Shown in pieces: positions 7,467 through 15,287 of a DNA stretch of 62,922 nucleotides. The DNA is from Saprospiraceae bacterium (GTDB taxonomy: Bacteria > Bacteroidota > Bacteroidia > Chitinophagales > Saprospiraceae), in NCBI GenBank assembly GCA_027488135.1, contig JAIYCH010000047.1, positions 1 to 62,922 on the forward strand, given 5' to 3'. The notes below the pieces were generated by a model. That model made no database searches and was not told the DNA's origin. It worked only from the letters and a program-made list of their open reading frames with translations. The first letter of the stretch is position 1; every line of letters begins with the position of its first letter. A program made the translations under genes and the position numbers.

Positions 7467-8711
7467 TCATTTATATCGTTCCGAAAAATTGGTAAACGAT
7501 TTTCCATCAAATTGGTATAATCCAGTATTTCTCGTTCCAATCCAAATGTTTTCATTTTTATCCTCCAGCATAAAACATACAAAATACTTACTCATACCGC
7601 TACTGGTATTATAGTTTTTTAATGATTGTCCGTCATTACACCAAATTCCCCCTACACTTTCCACCGTTGAAAGTTTTTCCTCTCCATTGAACCAAATATT
7701 TCCTTTCTTGTCAACCAAAATGGGATTGCCAATGCCAAACTTTTCACTATGGTTGGCAAAGGTTTTTCCATCATAAACAAAGTTGCCATGGTTTCTCCCT
7801 CCAAACCACAAGTTTCCTTTTTTGTCTTCTTTTATATAACGAATCCAACCATCTCCATTGGGCTTTGAACTAGTTATGGACTTACCGTCATAACGACAAA
7901 CTCCTTCGCCACCGGGTGGCATTCCTGATGCAAACCAAATATCCCCATTTTTATCTTCTAAAATGCAATCAATCATTTTGAGATGCAAACTATCTTTATT
8001 TATGACCCCATCATTGTCTAAGAAACGAGTAAAGTTATTTCCGTCATAACAATAAACGCCATCACCAGTGCCAAACCAAATCATGCCGTTTTTATCTTGC
8101 AACATACTCCACACGGTGTTTTTCTTGGACTGCCTGGTATAATAATGGTCACTTACTACAGGTCTGATGAAAAAAGGAATGGTCATAGGGATAATATTTT
8201 TACCATCATAACGGCAAATTCCTTCCACGGTACCAAACCAGATATTTCCTTTATTATCCTCTAAAATTGACCAGACACAATTACTAAGTAGACCGTCTTT
8301 CATTGTAAATTGAGTAAATATTTTTCCGTCATAGCGATAAACGCCTTCTCCGGTGGTGCCGAACCAGAGATTACCGTTTTTATCTTGCAGACCACACCTA
8401 ACATTATCAGCTTCTGATGATCCTTGGGTTTTTATAAGTTTCGGTTGTATGAACGAAATTGATTTTGGTTCCGCACTTAGTTCATTTTGCGTTTCTGTTT
8501 TAGTTTGTCCATTGCAGGAAGTCATAAAGGTCGACGCTAAAAGCAAAGAGCAAATTGATATACCACTCCCCGAAAATGTAGCCACCAGTATAGTTGAAAA
8601 AATGCTTAAATTTGCCACCACAAAACTTGATACGAAGCATAAAGGTTCATTTAACCACTGAACCGCCAATTTTTTGTAGGTGCTGTTAGCTGTAGTGTCT
8701 TCTTTCGTCAT
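7467..8711 (-). CDS. Two-component-regulator-type beta-propeller lipoprotein
   Basis: The body is a series of ~45-residue Reg_prop repeats: LQDKNGNLWFGTTGEGVYRYDG, ILEDNKGNIWFGTVEGICRYDG, MLQDKNGMIWFGTGDGVYCYDG, ILEDKNGDIWFASG and so on to MLEDKNENIWIGT at the end. About seven blades are present with no kinase or DNA-binding part, so this is a stand-alone propeller. A lipobox-like segment (LLLASTFMTSCNGQ) lies about 65 residues in. The preceding residues are translated from a degenerate intergenic repeat (8566-8606) and are probably not native; the start at 8711, which overlaps the upstream stop as TAATG, is doubtful. Function unknown; surface sensing or binding is inferred. Confidence 0.68.
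   Translation of the reverse strand: MTKEDTTANSTYKKLAVQWLNEPLCFVSSFVVANLSIFSTILVATFSGSGISICSLLLASTFMTSCNGQTKTETQNELSAEPKSISFIQPKLIKTQGSSEADNVRCGLQDKNGNLWFGTTGEGVYRYDGKIFTQFTMKDGLLSNCVWSILEDNKGNIWFGTVEGICRYDGKNIIPMTIPFFIRPVVSDHYYTRQSKKNTVWSMLQDKNGMIWFGTGDGVYCYDGNNFTRFLDNDGVINKDSLHLKMIDCILEDKNGDIWFASGMPPGGEGVCRYDGKSITSSKPNGDGWIRYIKEDKKGNLWFGGRNHGNFVYDGKTFANHSEKFGIGNPILVDKKGNIWFNGEEKLSTVESVGGIWCNDGQSLKNYNTSSGMSKYFVCFMLEDKNENIWIGTRNTGLYQFDGKSFTNFSERYK
8566..8606 (+). repeat. Degenerate intergenic repeat, copy B
   Basis: CCCCGAAAATGTAGCCACCA and the following GTATAGTTGAAAAA resemble copy A (7066-7105) over about 40 nt. The element lies inside the apparent 5' end of the propeller gene. Confidence 0.4.
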
Positions 8712-8875
8712 TATTGTTGCCCAACGAGTTTTGTTTTATTGTCGTCAAGTTTTTCTTTGATATAAACTTTTAATTCGTCAAAAGTCATATTCTGTGTTTC
8801 AGAACTGATTTTGTCTCTGATGTCTCGCATCATTTTTACAGCGTCAAACTGTTTTTCTTTTTTAATCGTTTCCAT
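8711..8875 (-). CDS. Small partner (probable antitoxin) of the PIN protein, 54 aa
   Basis: A 54-residue polar protein (METIKKEKQFDAVKMMRDIR… TFDELKVYIKEKL…) with two predicted helices and no export signal. Its ATG lies inside the end of the PIN gene (14-nt overlap, different frame), the usual sign of a translationally coupled toxin-antitoxin pair. The order is toxin first. The MMRDIRDKI…SFxELKxY pattern resembles small proteins I associate with PIN genes in Bacteroidota; that is recall, not a search result. Confidence 0.6.
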   Translation of the reverse strand: METIKKEKQFDAVKMMRDIRDKISSETQNMTFDELKVYIKEKLDDNKTKLVGQQ

Positions 8876-9326
8876 AATTTACCAAGTCTTTTGGGCTTCT
8901 TATTTCAATCATTGAATATCCAAGTCGTAAATTCACAGAATTGTATCCCTTTATTCTGTCAAGGTTTACGATATGTTTAAAGTTCCAACTTGCTAATACG
9001 TCCACTTTGTGAATGGTCGCCATAGCAATGTGACGGCAGTCTTCCAAACTCGTCTTGCTAACTACTTTTTCGTCAATGTAAGTGTCTGCAAGTTTGACTG
9101 CTTCCTCAGTGAGTTCAACTCTTTGGAATTTGTCTGCCGAATATTTTAATAAATGTTCTTTAACGTGTTGTGGTGCGTTTATTAACTCAAGGTCAAGCAA
9201 GTCCGAAACTACAAAAATAATTTCGTTGTTGTCGAGTCTCTCAAACAGCTTAATTGTCGCCTCTTTGAACTCTTCGTCAAAGTAGCCGCCAACAACTGAA
9301 GTGTCTATGTAAATTCTCTGTTTCAT
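8862..9326 (-). CDS. PIN domain nuclease, probable toxin
   Basis: A 154-residue PIN domain: D8 in RIYIDTSVVGGYFD, a conserved acidic residue in LLDLELINAP, the SLEDCRHIAMATIHKVDVLASWNFKHI motif with paired acidic/His positions, then a short C-terminal tail (IEIRSPKDLVNY). The acidic set needed for Mg-dependent RNase activity appears present. It pairs with the overlapping 54-aa gene. Inferred role: RNase toxin of a type II module. Confidence 0.82.
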   Translation of the reverse strand: MKQRIYIDTSVVGGYFDEEFKEATIKLFERLDNNEIIFVVSDLLDLELINAPQHVKEHLLKYSADKFQRVELTEEAVKLADTYIDEKVVSKTSLEDCRHIAMATIHKVDVLASWNFKHIVNLDRIKGYNSVNLRLGYSMIEIRSPKDLVNYGND

Positions 9327-9784
9327 TTATTTTTTTGTCAAAGCAAAGATACTCAAAATGTTGTCGATTGAAATATACGTTGTCGTTTTTCCGGTCTGCT
9401 GAATGCTCTTGGTACTAACATGAGTGTATATTTCAGTCGTCTTGCAGCTACTAAGACCTAATAATTCTTGAATATGAAGTAGGTCAGCACCACTTTCTTA
9501 CAGTATCTTTGTTAAGTCCTTACAGACCAATCATTATCCCATAAAGAGGCGTAAGTGAAAAATCAGACCCCCCGTTGTCTTGACAATTTGATGGAGAAGA
9601 GAAGAAGAAACCTTCTTGCTGTGTAATCCGGTGAAAAGTGGAGTTTTCCATACAAGTTGGTTTCCTTATGTATAGTTTTTGGGCATTTTACTCATGGCAA
9701 GGTTGTCATGGTTAAATTCGTCCTTCTTTAGTTTATTGCTGATATTCATTTACCCTGAATGATTTTTTAAATTGTTCAAACACA
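9327..9784. other. 458-nt stretch without a supportable gene
   Basis: No open frame of useful length and no hairpin with a T-run is visible. On the minus strand just beyond the AbiEii stop, a short readable piece (FEQFKKSFRVNEY) may be more of the same broken toxin or unrelated debris. The rest looks like eroded sequence from earlier insertions or deletions. Confidence 0.4.
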
Positions 9785-9919
9785 TTATATATCTTTTGTG
9801 GCTCTTGGAACAAAGCCGGCTTCATCTATAATAATATCACAGGCAGTTCCACCAATAATCACGTAGTTTTCGGTATACTGTTCAAAGTATTTTTTAAATA
9901 TGTCTAATCCTCTTACCAT
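9785..9919 (-). pseudogene. AbiEii-type nucleotidyltransferase toxin, truncated to 44 aa
   Basis: The ATG overlaps the stop of the AbiEi-like gene (ATGGTAA), as in intact abiE operons. The protein starts normally with LDIFKKYFEQYTENYVIIGG and TACDIIIDEAGF, including the GGTA nucleotidyltransferase motif, reaches PRATKDI where the catalytic D-x-D should follow, and then hits TAA. The whole catalytic body is gone, so a deletion junction lies just beyond the stop. No toxin activity is possible. Confidence 0.72.
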
Positions 9920-10935
9920 ATAAATTTCTCTAAAATTTTGTCTAATGCCATTTCAATGCGTTCATCTGTGCTGTCCTTTACGCTTAGATATAAAGAAAGT
10001 GGATCTACAACCGGCCTATCATTTGGCAGTTCATCTACCAATACCAATGGGTTGTATTTCCACACCTCTAAAGCATACCTGCCCTCATAATCGTTTGGGT
10101 TTACCAATGCATTACTTTTCTGCAAACCATAAAAAACGGTTTTTTCAATAGCCAAATATTCTTGTCTGCTTGGGTTCAAATCAGTGTATTCAGGAAGAGC
10201 AGATGCATTGCAATTCAACAGAAAAAGTTCTTTGGGTTTTTCATCTACATATACCGTTTTAATGACAGGATTCACCAGCATGTTTTGCTCCTGTGCTATG
10301 TTCCACAACTCATGTCTTTCATATCTAAAACGCATAAACTTTTCTTTTTCACCCTCAACTTCTATTAATTTATGGTATTTCAATTTGTCAATAGCATTCG
10401 TAATGGCCATTGGGGTATAACCTAATTTTTGAGCAATGTCTTTAAAGGGATGTTCTTCCAGTTTCCATTGCTGATTTCGGTGAATGATATGGTAAATCAG
10501 TAAAAATTGTGCAGAAGGAAGTAATTTCTCATTTTTTTGCTTCGTCTTTGTAGGAACAAAGCTTTCCCGCATATCAATCAGCAAATCAGGCATGTAAAGT
10601 TGTTTGCCAGGCACTATAAAGTTTATGCCTTTTTCTATCAATCGTTTACGGTGGTATGCTTGTACATTTTCTAAGACTACCACCACTTTTTGGTTGAGCA
10701 GATTATTAATTTGCTGCACTTGTTTCTCAGTTTGCTGAATGCTGAGCACATCTTCGTTTTTCAGCTCAGCCAAAATGATTTCTGTATTGAACATTCCTGT
10801 TTGATACAGTTTGAACGTCTCGTTAATAAACATAGGAAGCTTGTCCAAATAGCTTTTGCCTACAGGGGTTGCTGTTGGTTGTAAACCCAGTGTTTCCTCA
10901 ATATATCTAAGTGTTTTCTTCATTTCGTGATCCAT
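9913..10935 (-). CDS. AbiEi-like winged-helix antitoxin/regulator
   Basis: About 340 residues. The central part has a winged HTH (FKDIAQKLGYTPMAITNAIDKLKYHKLIEVEGEKE) and the C-terminal half resembles AbiEi-type domains (LFLLNCNASALPEYTDLNPSRQEY). It is followed by, and overlaps, the remnant of an AbiEii toxin, which supports the type IV AbiE assignment. A far-upstream ATG (10956) lies inside the operator and beyond the predicted transcription start, so ATG 10935 (MDHEMKK) or 10923 is preferred. It should still bind its own promoter, although it no longer has a toxin to neutralise. Confidence 0.75.
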   Translation of the reverse strand: MDHEMKKTLRYIEETLGLQPTATPVGKSYLDKLPMFINETFKLYQTGMFNTEIILAELKNEDVLSIQQTEKQVQQINNLLNQKVVVVLENVQAYHRKRLIEKGINFIVPGKQLYMPDLLIDMRESFVPTKTKQKNEKLLPSAQFLLIYHIIHRNQQWKLEEHPFKDIAQKLGYTPMAITNAIDKLKYHKLIEVEGEKEKFMRFRYERHELWNIAQEQNMLVNPVIKTVYVDEKPKELFLLNCNASALPEYTDLNPSRQEYLAIEKTVFYGLQKSNALVNPNDYEGRYALEVWKYNPLVLVDELPNDRPVVDPLSLYLSVKDSTDERIEMALDKILEKFIW

Positions 10936-10996
10936 AATAAACCTTTTTATGCACAATAAATCAGCTAACTTTATTGTGCAAATATAGGTTTATTAT
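10934..10996. promoter_or_regulatory. Nested inverted-repeat operator of the AbiE-like locus
   Basis: Two perfect 11-bp inverted repeats are nested. The outer arms are ATAATAAACCT (10934-10944) and its complement (10986-10996). The inner arms are TGCACAATAAA (10950-10960) and its complement (10970-10980). The inner pair covers the predicted transcription start on the minus strand. AbiEi proteins are known to autorepress by binding inverted repeats at their promoter. Confidence 0.65.
10979..10986 (-). promoter_or_regulatory. -7 box (TATATTTG) of the AbiE-like operon
   Basis: The minus strand reads TATATTTG, matching TAnnTTTG. It is overlapped by the nested operator arms, so binding there should block initiation. 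Confidence 0.55.
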
Positions 10997-11004
10997 ATTG
11001 ATTA

Positions 11005-11763
11005 TCATATCTTAAATACTTTATTCGTTTCAAAAAGCCGAAGTTCGTTTCGTTGCACATAGCCTAATTGATTTGTTATAAGTTTGGTATTGCCGATCGT
11101 GAATTCAGGGGTATTGGTATGATGATGACCATATACCCAATAGGCAATTTCGGATGATTCAATTAGGTCAAACAGTTCCACCCCAAAAGCTTCATTTAAT
11201 ATATCGCCCTTGTACTGCTCGGGATAGTTTAAAAAAGTAGGGCAATGATGGGTGAATACTGCCACTTTTTCATCCTTAACCGTTTTCAACTCATTTTGAA
11301 TAAAAGCCAAGCTATCTTCGTAAAAATGATTGTATTGTTCGGAAGCGAAACGAAAGCCTATGTGTTTAATTAAATGAAAATCATTCAAGCTGCGTTCAAT
11401 CTGCCATTGGTGACTGGGACTGATTTTACTCCACAGAGTAGAGAAAATCAACTTAGCATTTTCATACACTACCGAAGTATTGTTAACTAAAAAAACATTA
11501 CTGCGAATGGCTTCATGCAACACACCACTTTTATCAGCGATATCAAAATGGTAATACTCATGGTTACCCGGCAGCCAATAGGTGGTTTCAAAGTTGTCCG
11601 CCACGTAACTGAAAAAATCTCCGTGCTTATCCATTACCGAAAATGGCACAATATCTCCAGCCAATACCAATACATCTCCAACGGGTTGTAATGCGTGCTT
11701 CTTGATGAACGCCTTGTTGGCAGGAAATTCTAAATGTAGATCGGAGGCGTATTGGAGTAGCAT
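11005..11763 (-). CDS. Calcineurin-like metallophosphoesterase
   Basis: 252 residues with all metal-binding blocks: D8-x-H10 (SDLHLE), G36-D37 (LAGDIVP), G66-N67-H68-E69 (PGNHEYYH), a central His (FTHHCPTF) and YGHHHTN near the C-terminus. No signal peptide, so it is cytosolic. Its substrate (nucleotide, phosphoprotein or other phosphodiester) cannot be told. It ends close to the AbiE operator and is followed upstream by a MITE-like palindrome, so it appears to be an independent gene in the island. Confidence 0.85.
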   Translation of the reverse strand: MLLQYASDLHLEFPANKAFIKKHALQPVGDVLVLAGDIVPFSVMDKHGDFFSYVADNFETTYWLPGNHEYYHFDIADKSGVLHEAIRSNVFLVNNTSVVYENAKLIFSTLWSKISPSHQWQIERSLNDFHLIKHIGFRFASEQYNHFYEDSLAFIQNELKTVKDEKVAVFTHHCPTFLNYPEQYKGDILNEAFGVELFDLIESSEIAYWVYGHHHTNTPEFTIGNTKLITNQLGYVQRNELRLFETNKVFKI

Positions 11764-11764
11764 T

Positions 11765-11866
11765 GTCTGAACTATGATTTATTTGATTCGCGTTATTGCT
11801 GTGATTTTGTTTTCCTAGCATCCGAACCATGACCATCATAAAAATCAGACGAATCATAGTTCAGAC
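11765..11866. repeat. Palindromic intergenic element (MITE-like)
   Basis: A perfect 15-bp inverted repeat bounds a 102-nt element: GTCTGAACTATGATT at 11765-11779 and its complement at 11852-11866. The interior contains further weak symmetry (gattcg/cgaatc, tgattttgtt). I recall similar GTCTGAA…TTCAGAC-bounded elements scattered between genes in Bacteroidota genomes, but this was not searched. It overlaps the end of the HsdS scrap. Confidence 0.6.
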
Positions 11867-12251
11867 GAATTTTCCCCGTCAACAGACACCTATCAACCCC
11901 TTTTTATGCTCCCTCAACCTCTCTTCTTTGGCTTTGAGTAGGTTAATTTCTTTATCTGCCGCTTGCAATACTTAGGCTATGGCGATTTGTTCTTCGTATG
12001 TCGGAACAGTAACTTGTAAGGAAAAGAAATCGGAAAGTGTTTGTTACTTTCAGTAATCCATGAACTCTGCCACCTTCGTGTGCAATTTTCGTCAATCCTT
12101 TATCTAGGTGGTTTGCACCAAAAAATTGTTCAAAATATTCTGGATTGTTTTTCTTTTTATCCAAAGCCTGGTCATTAACGAAGGTATATTTCTGCGGTTT
12201 TATTTCAATAGATTTAAACACTACATCATAAATAGGATTTGCAATAATCAT
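11859..12251 (-). pseudogene. HsdS C-terminal remnant joined to a nuclease-like N-terminus
   Basis: From 12251 the frame starts MIIANPIYDVVFK, like the start of PD-(D/E)XK/Rpn-type transposase-related nucleases. It runs directly into text typical of a type I restriction specificity subunit (FEQFFGANHLDKGLTKIAHE, GGRVHGLLKVTNT). A frameshift near 12027 moves the HsdS text to another frame: DFFSLQVTVPTYEEQIAIA, a stop, then VLQAADKEINLLKAKEERLR, and after another shift LLTGKIRLN. At least two frameshifts and one nonsense codon are present. No hsdR or hsdM remains nearby. Confidence 0.6.
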
Positions 12252-12371
12252 TGTTTAGTTATTTTAGGGAAGGTACGAAAATAAACGGTAGTAAACCGCG
12301 AATGCAGTTAATGAGAGGAGTAATTGCCTGATCAGGATTAATTGCGCAATTCCTTTTTAAAATAACTTTCC

Positions 12372-14330
12372 TTATCCACCATCATTCACTAAAAAATGCA
12401 GAATTCTACAGGCATTTCCCTTGCTCTTTTTGTTTTTTTCAGACAAAATACGCACCCTGAGTACATGCTTTTTATCCTTCAATTGATCCCCCAATATCAA
12501 ATACCAGGGCAAATGCAGATTTTCACTCCATTTTGTAAATAAATCTAATTTTTGAAATGGCTTACCATCAATACTATAGGAGATGATACCTGCGTCGGGC
12601 CCTGATGCCACACATATTCCTATCGTATTTCCGGTAAATGCTAATTGAAAAGCCGCATCGGGCTTCTCTCCTACCAAGGCCGGAATATGCACATATTGCT
12701 TACGAGTTCCCGCTTTATCAGCGGGTTTCCAGGCATCCATTTTTGAAAAATTAGCCCCCACTTCTGCATTTTCAATAGATAAATATCTTCCACCCACATA
12801 GCTTCCATCATTTAATAAATCAGGTAATGGATCATTCGATGTTATTTCTGTATTTACATTGAAATGATAGGCATTATTTAAAAATGCTTTGATAGATTGA
12901 AAATAAACTTCTTGCCCAAAAAGCGAAGGATGTAAATCTTTAAAATCATCCGCCCAGGTAAACTCCTTATTTTTAATCCGTTCATATACCTCTTTCGACA
13001 GATGAATACTATTTACTTGATAATGTGCAGCAACCTGCTCATGATTTTGAATTTCAGAGGGTATTATTCCATTTTGATAATCTGTTAATTTCTCCGGATC
13101 CACAAAATGCATGATAACAATATCCATTTGAGGATTAGATTTTTTTGCTTGCCTGACGATACCTTCCATCCCCCGAATTTGACCCACACTATCAAACCCA
13201 TTTGTCCTATCATTTACCGCAGCCTCTTCAAATAACAAATCAATTTTACCTTTAGATAAAACTTCCGATGAAAGTCTAAAAGCACCTGGTGTTGAACCCG
13301 TTGAAGCAATACCCGCATTAATAAATTCAAAAGCTGTTTCTGGAAATTTTTCTTTTAAATATTGGCAGACTTTATTTCGCCAGCCATCACTTTCAGTAAT
13401 AGATCCACCCATGAAAGCAACGATACCTTTTTTTTCATTTTTAAATTTTAAAAAGCTATGCTGAAAACTTGAACGTTGAATATGAAAATCGGCAGGATTT
13501 AAAGGTTTCTTCTTATTCAAAGTGTGAAACTTAATAAACTGGGCTATTCTTTCCGGATATTCAATGGGAAAATGATGTCCTTCCAAGGTTTGTTTGCCCT
13601 TCGTCATAGGCATAATGGTAGCAGGTCCACCCAGATTTATATATCTCTGAACCAGTTGAAATGTATTTTCAAGATAAGGAACAATGCTATCCTTTAAACT
13701 GACACTATGCAGAATAGGTACTTTACAGGCAGCTAATCCTTGTAAATTATCTATTGGATTATCTGTAAAACCTAACGCATCCTCTTCGGTAAAATGGTAT
13801 TCTGTCAAAAACTTATTCCAATCCTGAGGAGAACCCTTCCCTTTTCCCTTTCCTCCTGGCCAGCTTTTTATGTCGCAAACGGGCGCTTCCGCATAAATAC
13901 AGGATACTTTCAAAGGATTTCGTTTTGCCCATTGATATACATAAAGTCCTCCCCTACTCACTCCTTCCAGCGCAACAACAGGTGAAAATCCCTTTTTCTG
14001 AACCAAAAATCCATAAAATGCATCCCATATTTGCATAGCAGCGTTGGAACCAAACATATCGTTGGTATTCAAGTAAACAACATGAAAACCCTCCGAAAGT
14101 AAAATAGAATCTACCTCTGTGTGCCATTCAGGAAAATGGGCCCGCCAAACCCAGGGTTTCCCCTCCAATTCTTTGGTTGGTTTTATCAGCCAGGCTTTTC
14201 TTCCCTGAAAAACAAAATGCTCCCGTTCAAAACCTTGACGCTGATCTGTGTAAGTGGTATCTCTTTGATTTTGTGCGAATATATCAGAGAAAACCAACCA
14301 ACACATTAACAATAATAATATTTGTTTCAT
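12372..14330 (-). CDS. Exported two-domain esterase: alpha/beta hydrolase plus SGNH hydrolase
   Basis: 652 residues from the ATG at 14330, chosen because MKQILLLLMCWLVFSDIFAQ is a clean signal peptide; an upstream in-frame ATG at 14372 would spoil it. Residues ~30-280 form an alpha/beta hydrolase with nucleophile S125 (EGVSRGGLY) and a late His (EGHHFP). Residues ~300-500 form an SGNH/GDSL hydrolase: block I GGSITESDGW (S310), block III AAVNDRTNG, and the catalytic Asp-His in FKDLHPSLFG. A beta-rich tail follows. Two serine-esterase domains in one exported protein suggest removal of ester groups (acetyl or feruloyl-like) from glycans; substrate unknown. It lies 43 nt downstream of the PhzF gene. 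Confidence 0.8.
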   Translation of the reverse strand: MKQILLLLMCWLVFSDIFAQNQRDTTYTDQRQGFEREHFVFQGRKAWLIKPTKELEGKPWVWRAHFPEWHTEVDSILLSEGFHVVYLNTNDMFGSNAAMQIWDAFYGFLVQKKGFSPVVALEGVSRGGLYVYQWAKRNPLKVSCIYAEAPVCDIKSWPGGKGKGKGSPQDWNKFLTEYHFTEEDALGFTDNPIDNLQGLAACKVPILHSVSLKDSIVPYLENTFQLVQRYINLGGPATIMPMTKGKQTLEGHHFPIEYPERIAQFIKFHTLNKKKPLNPADFHIQRSSFQHSFLKFKNEKKGIVAFMGGSITESDGWRNKVCQYLKEKFPETAFEFINAGIASTGSTPGAFRLSSEVLSKGKIDLLFEEAAVNDRTNGFDSVGQIRGMEGIVRQAKKSNPQMDIVIMHFVDPEKLTDYQNGIIPSEIQNHEQVAAHYQVNSIHLSKEVYERIKNKEFTWADDFKDLHPSLFGQEVYFQSIKAFLNNAYHFNVNTEITSNDPLPDLLNDGSYVGGRYLSIENAEVGANFSKMDAWKPADKAGTRKQYVHIPALVGEKPDAAFQLAFTGNTIGICVASGPDAGIISYSIDGKPFQKLDLFTKWSENLHLPWYLILGDQLKDKKHVLRVRILSEKNKKSKGNACRILHFLVNDGG

Positions 14331-14373
14331 GTTTAAAAGCCTTTGACAATTCATGATAAGCAAGGCAGGCATA

Positions 14374-15162
14374 TTAATTTATCCAAAAATGTCCAATGGA
14401 ATACGTTTTTGCCTGACCACTAATTATGACCCGCTCTCCCAAGTCTTCACAATATAATTTTCCCATCCTTTCTGACACTTGTTGAGCATAAAGTACCTTT
14501 TTATTGAGTCTTTTTGACCAAAATGGAATGAGGGAACAATGCGCAGAACCCGTTACAGGATCTTCCAGAATAGATGTTTGAGGCGTGAAAAATCTTGACA
14601 CGAAATCGCAGTTATCTCCCTTTGCCGTTACAATCACTCCTCCTGGAGCAAGATTTATCTGGTCAAATGACTGCTGGTTTATTTTTATATTTCTAATATC
14701 TGTTTCGCTATCATAAACGAGGACGTAATCTCTTGATTTCAGTATTTCTTTAGGTTGAATATTCAAGGAATTTGAAATAATCAGGGGTAAATCGGCTTCA
14801 ACAGGCATTCTTGCTGGAAAATTCAACTTATACAGTCCATCCTCAACGTTAACTATCAGTTTGCCGCTCAGGGATTCAAAGACAATTTCATTTTTGGGGT
14901 AGTTGAGAATCGTCGCTAAACAATGTGCGGATGCCAGCGTGGCATGTCCGCACAAATCCATTTCAAATTCTGGAGTGAACCACCTCAAATGGAATGTATC
15001 TCCTTTATCTACAAAAAAAGCCGTTTCTGCGACGGCATTCTCTTTTGCTATTTTCAGTAGAACATCATCAGACAACCAATGTTCGAGGGGTACAACGCAG
15101 GCAGGATTACCCCCAAAGATGGTATCCGTGAATGCATCAATCTGGTATAGATTATATTTCAT
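14374..15162 (-). CDS. PhzF-family isomerase/epimerase
   Basis: A 262-residue PhzF fold with two related halves. Catalytic Glu46 lies in ENAVAETAFF. Conserved DLCGHATLASAH and DPVTGSAHCSLIPFW motifs sit at equivalent places in the two halves. The family carries out isomerisations; the phenazine member acts on DHHA. No phenazine genes are present, so a phenazine role is unlikely and the substrate is unknown. It is the first gene of a probable two-gene unit with the two-domain esterase. Confidence 0.85.
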   Translation of the reverse strand: MKYNLYQIDAFTDTIFGGNPACVVPLEHWLSDDVLLKIAKENAVAETAFFVDKGDTFHLRWFTPEFEMDLCGHATLASAHCLATILNYPKNEIVFESLSGKLIVNVEDGLYKLNFPARMPVEADLPLIISNSLNIQPKEILKSRDYVLVYDSETDIRNIKINQQSFDQINLAPGGVIVTAKGDNCDFVSRFFTPQTSILEDPVTGSAHCSLIPFWSKRLNKKVLYAQQVSERMGKLYCEDLGERVIISGQAKTYSIGHFWIN

Positions 15163-15287
15163 TGTCTTTGTTTTAATGTAACAAAGTTAATTAAAAATGC
15201 ATTGTGTCTAAAAAAAGTATATTTACATCAAAGTCCAATCCTTTATATTGAATTTTATTTTAAATGTTATGTATTTAAAAAAATTAG

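Noticed and set aside
256-9330. Integron with attC sites linking the small cassettes
   Set aside because: Short GCCCAAC- and GTTAG-like strings occur near some gene ends, but complete attC pairs cannot be drawn, orientations of the genes differ, and no integrase is present.
14374-15162. Phenazine biosynthesis
   Set aside because: Only a PhzF-fold protein is present. No other phz gene is in the window, and the family is broad.
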